Shown here in pieces: positions 11,991 to 18,577 of a stretch of DNA of 18,997 bases. How positions within the stretch are numbered: the first letter of the stretch is position 1; each line of letters begins with the position of its first letter. The position numbers and the translations under genes are program-made. Under the pieces are notes generated by a model, which was given only the letters and a program-made list of their open reading frames with translations, made no database searches and was not told the DNA's origin. The stretch is from Entrophospora sp. SA101. Its lineage: Eukaryota; Glomeromycota; Glomeromycetes; Entrophosporales; Entrophosporaceae. The stretch is from assembly GCA_958430865.1 (NCBI GenBank), contig CAUDNR010000517.1, positions 1-18,997 of the forward strand, written 5' to 3'.

Positions 11991-12064
11991 ATCAAAAATT
12001 AAGTGATTTGATTCGATTTGAATTTGAATCAAAAATTAAGTGATTTGATTCAATTCGAATTTGA
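11991..12064. repeat. 37-bp tandem repeat, two copies, in a TTGAATC/GATTCAA-rich tract
   Basis: Units 11991-12027 and 12028-12064 begin ATCAAAAATTAAGTGATTTG and differ at only two bases. The surrounding 11910-12105 is packed with TTGAATC and its complement GATTCAA, giving many short self-complementary pairs. No coding potential is seen. Confidence 0.8.
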
Positions 12065-12594
12065 ATCAGTTCAAATTGGTTCAAATTTCATTGATTCATT
12101 CAGAGCCTTAATCTGATTTAACCTTCTAACTATGAAATAATACTTTCCTGGTATAATTTTTGGATTGATCCAAAGGTCTTAGGAAACTTTGGGGAAAAAA
12201 GATATATAGGGGGATAGATTATATCATATATTGATTTATGCCTTGGAATTTTATGATTTTATTAATTTTGATGTTTTTAGATGACTTGGAATAGTATTTG
12301 TATATTTTTGGTCTTAAGGCTGGTATTATTTTGATCTTAAGAGATATTATATATTTAGGACCATTTTTTAGTATTGGATTTAACTTTTTTTTGCATTTTG
12401 GAGCCAATGCAGTGGCGATACCTTGATGAGAGAAAATCAAATATTTCATCTGCTCATCCTATGATGACACCATTAATGAATTCTTTAAATTGACTATATC
12501 ATAATCTTGTATTTTTTGCTGTATTTTGTGGTTTTACTACATTAACATATTTGATGACACTACATGTTCTGCTCCACGTTTTAATTTCAACAAG
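12065..12594. other. Intergenic DNA without a recognisable gene
   Basis: A 76-codon minus-strand open frame at 12219-12449 is lysine- and isoleucine-rich. It could be a worn fragment of a mobile-element protein, but there are no motifs to support that. Nothing else is seen in this stretch. Confidence 0.3.
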
Positions 12595-12874
12595 ACATTT
12601 ATATAAAATAATAAAGATACATACACATCAAGACATTTATAAAATAATAAAAAGCAAATACGCAAAAATAAAAAATAGTGACCTCTTGCCATCAATAAAC
12701 AGTACTTTGTCTTCTTTAAGAGAACCAATCTTTGTACAACCCATACGCGCATAATAAAAGTTTGTGTGCACACGCGTTTGTCGATCAGACAGATAACAAT
12801 ACAGTCAGGTATTTTACCCAATATGGAAATCGATTTTGGGAAAATTCGAACCCCCCTCGTCGATCAATTCATAT
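12595..12874. repeat. Dispersed repeat, copy A
   Basis: The best-conserved part is 12800-12874, which begins TACAGTCAGGTATTTTACC and ends GATCAATTCATAT. It aligns in the same orientation with 18817-18890 over about 75 bp with roughly a dozen differences. Upstream of it, AAAAATAGTGACCTCT and GTCTTCTTTAAGAGAA (about 12673-12723) resemble the window start near 50-100. Both long copies follow A-rich tracts with ATAAAATAAT-type runs. It may be a duplicated promoter or 5' region of a multicopy gene family, or a short interspersed element; I cannot distinguish these. Confidence 0.6.
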
Positions 12875-13246
12875 GTGTTGCAAATGAGTTTACGTGATGC
12901 TTCCACAATATGTAAACAAAAAAATTTTTTAAAAAAATCCAAATTATAATAATCGAAATAAATACTATTCAATTTTCTCTTTCATAATCACAATAATCAC
13001 TAATAATCAGTCAAATTGCTCAAAGTATGTTGTTTTTAAAATCAAAGAAAGTTATGCACTAGGAATTTGTTTTTTTAAAAATATTATTTAATTTTTTTTG
13101 GAAAAACACAAAAACCAACTGTTAACACCTTATGCTGTTTATTTACCACACTTACTTAACAATATTTTAAAGGCTGGGTCACTGAGTCCAAGATTTCAAA
13201 AAATAACTGAGTTAAAAAAGGGGAATTTCGTTAAAAGCCTTGTAAC
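12875..13246. other. Intergenic DNA between the dispersed repeat and the AACCGGTT element
   Basis: A frame beginning at a TTG at 13098 reads about 49 fairly protein-like codons (LLTPYAVYLPHLLNN, then ILKAGSLSPRFQ) before entering the transposon terminus at 13247. It has no ATG and an in-frame stop just upstream. It may be a worn coding fragment that the element landed in, but there is no domain evidence. Confidence 0.25.
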
Positions 13247-14427
13247 TAGAGGTTGGAACCGGTTTGGGTACAATCGAATTAAAACCGGTTCCTATTTTTC
13301 ATATTCGATAAACCAGATATAATAAAACCGGTTTTTATTATTAAACTTTGTGTAACAAGGTTGGGTGAAGAAAATATTTTGGAGTGTAAAAAGTATTTCG
13401 CCAAATGGGGCACATATGATGAAACATGACGAAAGTGACGAAATGTGAAAAGGGTAAAGTCAAAAGTCAAATTATGATAAAGATGACAAAAATATAAAAA
13501 TCAATTTTATTTAGATTTAATTAAAAACAAAAATTTAATTTTAAACATTTTTTTTAGATCACAAATCATGTTTCTTAGTTGGATACTTAATTTTGTATGC
13601 AAAGTTTAGTAGGAATTGCTGCTTCACATCTATTGCTGGTTTCAAAATCTGTAGAATCATCTGATGATTCTGATTGTTGAATTTATTAAATATTATTCGC
13701 TAAAAAAAAAAATAAAAATAATGACAAATATAAAATAAAAGAAAATTAATTATACACGGGATTCATTGTCAGAGATAGGTTTATTATCATTATGAAAATA
13801 TAAAATTCGAAGACAAGGACAAAGACAAGGACAAGATTAAGATTAAGGTTGTTTATTATGAATTAACTATTGATTTTCTATTTTTTTTAGGTAAGAAAAT
13901 TACAACATTATCTATACATGTTAAAGGTTTAATCATCTAGTTCCTCAATTTATAAAAACCCTTGATTTGATCTAATTAAAGTATCCCTTAAAATAAACAA
14001 CCATTTCTTTTGAAAATAATTAAAGAAATGTTACTTTCTTGGTAATTCCTGTGAGTTAATTATTTTATTGATTTAATTTCCGTGTTGATTTTCTCCATCT
14101 TTTCGTGCAACTTTTCCAAATTCCCGTGGTCCTTAAATCACTATTTTCGCAATATGTAAATGTGAATGTGCATAAAACATTCACTGTTACCAAGTTGTAA
14201 AGAATCGCTTTTCGAAACAAATTGAACACTCTTACAAACAGACAAGTTGTCTTTTATTATTTTAAAAATACTATTGTACAAATAATTTTATGTCTGAATG
14301 TTTCTAACTTTTGCTTTCATTTGATATATTCCCACAAAATTAAACCGGTTGCCCGACTAAAACCGGTTCTGATTTTGAAAAGGTGATTAAAACCGGTTCC
14401 TGAAAATAAAACCGGTTCCAACCTCTA
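13247..14427. mobile_element. 1,181-bp non-autonomous DNA transposon with AACCGGTT subterminal repeats
   Basis: Perfect 19-bp inverted termini: TAGAGGTTGGAACCGGTTT at 13247-13265 and its complement at 14409-14427. The 8-bp palindrome AACCGGTT occurs seven times, all near the ends: 13257, 13283 and 13326 on the left; 14343, 14361, 14391 and 14410 on the right. Such subterminal arrays are usual transposase-binding sites in hAT-type elements, and the TAGAGG start suits hAT ends. The flanks do not show a clear 8-bp duplication, and both ends can also be read as TA followed by GAGGTTGG, so a TA-targeting family remains possible. No transposase ORF is present. A minus-strand frame near 13600-13680 (SESSDDSTDFETSN, then stop) is too short to call. 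Confidence 0.8.
13812..13847. repeat. Hexamer repeat, GACAAG/GACAAA/ATTAAG
   Basis: Six consecutive 6-bp units (GACAAG, GACAAA, GACAAG, GACAAG, ATTAAG, ATTAAG) lie inside the AACCGGTT element. This is a diverging simple repeat with no coding frame around it. Confidence 0.75.
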
Positions 14428-14459
14428 TTTATTATTAATATTTTTATTTCAAAAAAACG

Positions 14460-14481
14460 AAAAGATCTGCACAGATCTTTT
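14460..14481. repeat. Perfect 10-bp-arm palindrome
   Basis: AAAAGATCTG, two bases, then CAGATCTTTT. This could form a cruciform, but a two-base loop is too tight for an RNA hairpin without opening a pair. It lies about 30 bp beyond the right end of the AACCGGTT element and immediately before the direct repeat described next. Confidence 0.8.
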
Positions 14482-14561
14482 CATGACGTTAATAATTACA
14501 GGGTATTATCCCCGGCTGTATTTAGCCAATCTATAGTTTTTCATAACGTCGATCATTACAG
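14482..14561. repeat. 20-bp imperfect direct repeat, 60-bp period
   Basis: CATGACGTTAATAATTACAG (14482-14501) recurs as CATAACGTCGATCATTACAG (14542-14561) with four differences; both are preceded by a run of T. It sits about 100 bp upstream of the candidate small gene and could be paired upstream elements, but this is unproven. Confidence 0.6.
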
Positions 14562-14665
14562 TATTTAGTATTTCCATATCGAGTAAAATACTGCAATAAC
14601 TTTCTTTTTTTTTAAAAAAAATCATAAAGGTTAATCATAACATATATATAATCCAGTCAATACAA

Positions 14666-15016
14666 ATGAGTAAGTAATAATAATAACAGTAGTTGAGTAC
14701 AATAAACTTTTATGTTAATTTAAAAAATGATATTTTTTTTCCATCAATATAAGTGGAAGACTCAAACCTTGATACAGATGGGGATAAATATTTATGTTAT
14801 TTTTTAGAAACTACACCTAAAAAATGGTCTTGGGTTGGGTTTCTCAAGTACCTTGATAATAATTCCCTTTCGAAAGGAGAAAATTCTGATAATGGAATGT
14901 ACTGCATCTATTTGAGACGATTGTCAAGTAATGCAAATTTATCTAAACTTATTCAAGACACTGCTGCAAAAAAAAATTCAGATGTTCAAATTAAAGTTAA
15001 GTTTGTTTCAAATTAA
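14666..15016 (+). CDS. Possible small two-exon gene of unknown function
   Basis: A four-base first exon (ATGA, 14666-14669) precedes a strong GTAAGT donor at 14670. The acceptor AAG ends at 14753 and exon 2 is 14754-15016. The join gives two methionine codons and then EDSNLDTDGDKYL, about 88 residues in all. The body reads CYFLETTPKKWSWVGFLKYL, later MYCIYLRRLSS, and ends KVKFVSN. It looks protein-like but matches no domain I recognise. There is no signal peptide or membrane segment. The tiny first exon is unusual. The frame could equally be the 5' end of the decayed gene downstream, since a GTTAAG donor-like site occurs at 14996, but the phases to 15322 do not match. Confidence 0.4.
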
Positions 15017-15052
15017 TTGAATTTTTAATCCTGCGATATGATTATGCTTGGA

Positions 15053-15112
15053 CCAGATAAATATACCCAAAACTTTATGATGGGTATATATAGATCAGGA
15101 AAACTGATCTGG
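15053..15112. other. Cluster of nested hairpins
   Basis: Arms ATATACCC (15061-15068) and GGGTATAT (15082-15089) enclose a 13-base loop. AGATCAG (15092-15098) and CTGATCT (15104-15110) enclose GAAAA. CCAGAT (15053-15058) also pairs with ATCTGG (15107-15112). It lies about 40 bp after the stop of the small candidate gene. It could be a 3'-UTR structure or a relic of an inverted-repeat element. Confidence 0.5.
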
Positions 15113-15152
15113 ACTTATTATTATGTGTTGACACATTGGGTTTTAGGGTATC

Positions 15153-15288
15153 ATATACCGAACTTTTATGAGATATGCTTCTTGTGAGAGAGTTTAACTA
15201 GGTGTTATATACTGAATTTTCATGAGGGAGGACATCTGTGAGATGTTTATTCTTGCAGACGCTCCTTGTGAGAAAGTTAAGCTAGGTG
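15153..15288. repeat. Degenerate duplicated segment
   Basis: Two blocks recur in order. The block at 15153-15172 (ATATACCGAACTTTTATGAG) reappears at 15207-15226 with three differences. CTTGTGAGAGAG at 15181 extends as a 24-bp block that reappears at 15265-15288 with three differences. The spacings differ (54 and 84 bp), so an indel followed the duplication. There is no coding potential. Confidence 0.6.
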
Positions 15289-15321
15289 GGCATACCAAAC
15301 CCCCAGGTCCATTATAAACAG

Positions 15322-17088
15322 TGTTGTATGGAAACAGATGACCCGGGAAGAAGTAGTCCCTTTTCATGAGCTGGTGCTTTTTGAATCTCGGGCAATGTTC
15401 ATGTGTTCAAAAAGATTAGACAGATGCAACACTGAATATTATGATTTAAATGCAAATAATTTCTTCAAATTTATTCATTTATTGAGCGTGTTCATTTATC
15501 TCACATTATTTTTTTTTAAAAAAAGAAACAACGTCAAAATGCTCAAAAATATTGGAAAGAAAGACTTGGAAAAGAAAATAAATGTGATGTAATAGAAATA
15601 TTTGAATGCGACATGTTTGAATAACAAATTGATGGATTTTCATCAACATCTAGGGACACAATAAAGAAGTTTGAAGATGTTATTCGTGAAAGTAGAATGG
15701 GAAAATTTTATAAACACAAAGAGTAATGGCACTTTATTCCTCATCTTTACTCAAATTTTCAATATTAACTTTTTTAACCCATAGTCTCTATAAACGGCGT
15801 ATATTGTTTTTGAATGGTAATGAGCTTGACTTTGTTACTCAAGAAATTATTGAAAATGAAAAAAGGATAGGGATTCCAGCTCTTCCATCCCGAATAAAAA
15901 ATTTAATACATAATCTAAATGCATTAAATGAATATGGTTCTTGGAAAGATTTGGAAAACTTCTGATGTATGAATATTTTGACTTTGTAAAGATGTTATTC
16001 CCAGACCAATCTGAAAAGGAGAAGAAATTTATCGAAGGACTTTTTCATATTATGTTACATTTGTAACTATTTTTAATATAATTCGATTTTGTGATTTTGT
16101 GAAAAAGTTTATATATCTGTGAACAATAACCACAATATTCAATATTTTTAACAGTGCGTCATTATTTTCAAAAAACGCATTAATATTGGACACTGAGCTG
16201 GATGTCGGTGTTACTTACATTTACAAACCGTTAGACATAATAAGAAATTGGGCAGATGTGAATATGTATGTAGTAGGATTTTTTTTTGCTTTGTTTTTTA
16301 AATTTCACATTTTTTTTTTTTGTAATAATAAGGGGTGAAAGGAATTCAAGGGCTGTTCAACACCGCAGGGAAATTTGTTCAAATGAAGATGAATCAAGAA
16401 TGATGATGGACGTTGGCACAACAATAGATGGGTGGGAAATCTTTGCTCATGAAAACTGTTTTGTTCAGCCATCAACAAGTAAGAAAGTGTATAAAGACAG
16501 ACATAAAACTGCGATCTATAATCGTGATGAATTATTTGTTTACTGGAAACATGCACACCAGCAAATCCCATTTCAATTTGAATAGCTCACTAAAGACTAG
16601 TGCTGTAAATTGTGATGATGGTAGTAATTGTATTTACGGCATATAAAAAGTGGTTGCAATTACCTTTGTGACCACTTTTGCAACCATACTTTTTCCTTTT
16701 TTGGATTACAGCACTAGTCTTTATAGCTCACTAATTGTCTCTCAAAGGTTCAGAGTTGGGGTCTTGTATCTTTGGGTGATAATGAAGGACATAAAGGACT
16801 GCACTGGGAGCTTTTTACTATGCGACAGCCACACCCCAGAGTTTTTTATTGGACTCAAGTTTTGAATACGCCATTACCATCACAAAATTCTAAAAAGAGT
16901 TTTCTAACATTTACACTGCCTTTGGAAACTGTTTTTACCTTAGCAGTAAGTACAATTGACCAAATTTATAAATGATTGACTTGTATTGATGAAAGTATTT
17001 TTATATATATAGCTTGGGTTAGAAGAGACATCAGAAAATATTTGTAAAGTGAATCAAACCATCGTGGAAATACGTTTTGGTGATGCCT
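15322..17088 (+). pseudogene. Decayed multi-exon gene of unknown function
   Basis: Protein-like segments follow each other on one strand with residual splice sites. From 15322 (after AACAG) come VVWKQMTREEVVPFHELV and RAMFMCSKRLDRCNTEYYDL. From 15526 come KQRQNAQKYWKERLG and IEIFECDMFE, stop at 15622. Next IRESRMGKFYKHKE, stop at 15724; then a frame change into RRILFLNGNELDFVTQEI and a stop at 15963. Exons 16155-16265 (LILDTELDVGVTYIYKPLDI), 16333-16945 (RNSRAVQHRREIC, IDGWEIFAHENC, GHKGLHWELFTMRQPHPRVF) and 17013 onward (LGLEETSENICKVN) keep matching phases across GT-AG introns. There are at least three in-frame stops (15622, 15724, 16583) and further frame changes near 15760 and 16020. A MITE sits in the 16333-16945 exon. 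The DGW...E arrangement is only faintly reminiscent of restriction-endonuclease-like domains; I do not assign a family. The 3' end is lost at the kinase junction. Confidence 0.6.
16591..16723. mobile_element. 133-bp MITE, 18-bp TIRs, 8-bp target duplication (hAT-like size)
   Basis: The termini TAAAGACTAGTGCTGTAA (16591-16608) and its exact complement (16706-16723) are flanked by perfect copies of TAGCTCAC (16583-16590 and 16724-16731). The interior has a second inverted pair, AAAAAGTGGTTGCAA and TTGCAACCATACTTTTT, so much of the element can fold on itself. No ORF is present. An 8-bp duplication suits hAT elements, though the family is inference. It interrupts a coding-like exon of the surrounding pseudogene. 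The added length (133 + 8 = 141) is a multiple of three, so the flanking frame is unchanged. The perfect duplication and termini suggest a fairly recent insertion. Confidence 0.88.
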
Positions 17089-18040
17089 TTTCTTTCTCCA
17101 AGTCCAAATACAAAAGAATATGTTTTTGTAATGAGATATGCAGCTGAAGGAGATTTTAAAAAATATTTAAAATCAAATTATACAGGATGGAATGATAAAA
17201 TTGAAAAACTTTATAATATTATCTCAGGTTTAAACACACTTCATCAAGAAAAACTTATACATAATGATCTTCACAGTGGTAATATTTTATATTTTGAATA
17301 TTTATCTGAGACAATGATTGCAGATTTAGGGTTATCAAGCCCAGTTGATCAAGAAACATCAAGCAAAAATGATATATTTGGAGTACTGCCATATATTGCA
17401 CCAGAGGTATTAAATAAAAAACCTTGTACACAAAAATCTGACATCTATAGTTTTGGGATTTTAATGTCAGAAACATCAACACATCAACAGCCATTCAAAG
17501 ATCAACCACATGATATAGATCTTGCTTTCAAGATCTGTGGTGGCTTAAGGCCTAGTTTTTCAGATAATACTCCAGAATGTTATATTAAGTTAGCATACAA
17601 ATGCACAGATGCTGATCCTGAAAAAAGACCAACAGCAGATGAAATTTTAAAAATTATTACTTTTTGGAAAGATGCAATTGATATTTATAAATCTATTATT
17701 CTAGTTATTCTGAAGAACAGCTTGATGAATTAGAAGAAGTAAAAAAAATATTTTGGGAAGCAGATAAAAAACCTTTTAATCCTTCAACAATTATGGCACA
17801 TGTTCATCCAAATGCTGTTTATACAAGTAGATTATTGAATTTTACAAATCTTCCTCAACCTTTAAATTCCAACAAAGTTACAATTATTAGTAATAATAAT
17901 GGTAATTATCTAATTTATTGTTATATATTTAATCTTATTATTTATTATTAATGATATTTTAAATAAACATTATAGAATCTAAACAAATTGAATTAACTAT
18001 GTCAGAATCTAAACAAATTGAATTAACTATACCAGAATAA
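17083..18040 (+). pseudogene. N-lobe-less protein kinase fragment, frameshifted
   Basis: The frame opens at about 17083 (MPFLSPSPNTKEYVFVMRYA) in the hinge region of a kinase domain. The glycine-rich loop, the catalytic lysine and the alpha-C glutamate are all absent. The C-lobe is good: LIHNDLHSGNIL (catalytic loop with HND in place of HRD; Asp at 17266-17268, Asn at 17281-17283), ADLG at 17320-17331 in place of DFG, APE at 17398-17406, SDIYSFGILMSE and the RP motif of PEKRPTADEI. Near 17690-17711 the frame slips by one base. The next frame gives YSEEQLDELEEVKKIFW and then AVYTSRLLNFTNLPQP, a tail typical of the expanded glomeromycete kinases. An intron at 17902-17975 joins to a last exon of two 10-residue repeats (ESKQIELT..), stopping at 18038-18040. 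Without an N-lobe it cannot bind ATP normally. A functional pseudokinase is conceivable but less likely. Confidence 0.8.
17975..18034. repeat. 30-bp tandem duplication in the kinase tail
   Basis: Units 17975-18004 and 18005-18034 share GAATCTAAACAAATTGAATT and differ only at two of their last four bases (GTCA versus ACCA). The first G of unit 1 is the last base of the intron. Translation gives two consecutive ESKQIELT-type units at the C-terminus. Confidence 0.9.
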
Positions 18041-18425
18041 ATTTTATTTATCTGATTATTGAAATTTTCACATTAGTTTTTTTATTATTATCAAATAAAT
18101 TTTTTTAATGATTATTTATCTATTTTAATTAAAGCAAACCTTCCTTGTGTCACAGATTAAATTTGGGAGAGTGTATTTTTAATTGGTGATAACAATTATT
18201 TTTGTTTTGTGTGGATCAGAATGAATAGGTTATCAATGAATTGATTTTGGATTAGCGAATAATTTTGTTTAAAGAAGATAAAAGTTTTAAATAAAATAAA
18301 ATATTTATTATTTTATTTATTGAGTTTTTCTTAGTCGAAACTAATTGTTAACTTGTTAGAAAGCTACTTTACAAGTACATTGAATTCAAGCTCCTTATAT
18401 ACAATTCAATTAATTAGTAATTCTA
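18041..18425. other. 3' flank of the kinase fragment
   Basis: AT-rich sequence without a convincing ORF. AATAAA overlaps the kinase stop (18036-18041) and another lies near 18094. Nothing else is recognised. Confidence 0.4.
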
Positions 18426-18577
18426 ATATTTCAAAATTGAAATTTCTGTTCAATATTGAAAAGTTATTTCAACATTGTAATAATATTTCAAAATTGTAAC
18501 AATATTTCAAAATTGTGCCGATATTTCAAAATTGAAATGATATTTCAAAATTGCGCTAATATTTCAAAATTGAAATA
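18426..18577. repeat. 19-bp minisatellite, eight units
   Basis: Units begin at 18426, 18445, 18464, 18483, 18502, 18521, 18540 and 18559, an exact 19-bp period with no indels. Each is a 14-bp core ATATTTCAAAATTG followed by five bases. The core is invariant in units 1 and 4-8 and degraded in units 2 and 3. The 5-bp tails vary strongly (AAATT, TAACA, TGCCG, AAATG, CGCTA, AAATA). The core with an AAAT tail is nearly palindromic (TTTCAAAATTGAAA). Confidence 0.93.

Noticed and set aside
12219..12449. Minus-strand 76-codon ORF as a transposon protein
   Set aside because: Lysine/isoleucine-rich with no catalytic or zinc-finger motif; composition alone explains it.
12537..12821. Minus-strand 94-codon ORF
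   Set aside because: It overlaps the dispersed repeat and starts with low-complexity codons; its similarity to the 18671-18883 frame reflects the shared DNA repeat, not a demonstrated protein.
13098..13322. ORF starting near the AACCGGTT element
   Set aside because: It starts at TTG, has a stop just upstream and runs into the transposon terminus; at most an unidentifiable coding remnant.
13590..13690. Minus-strand frame ending CEAAIPTKLCIQN as the end of a hAT transposase
   Set aside because: Only about 35 codons with an upstream in-frame stop and no hAT dimerisation motif.
14580..14640. T-run/A-run near 14605 as a terminator
   Set aside because: Simple homopolymer palindrome in AT-rich fungal DNA; intrinsic terminators are not expected here.
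18426..18577. 19-bp array as a CRISPR
   Set aside because: Core 14 bp with 5-bp gaps in a eukaryotic AT-rich context; repeat and spacer sizes do not fit any CRISPR array.
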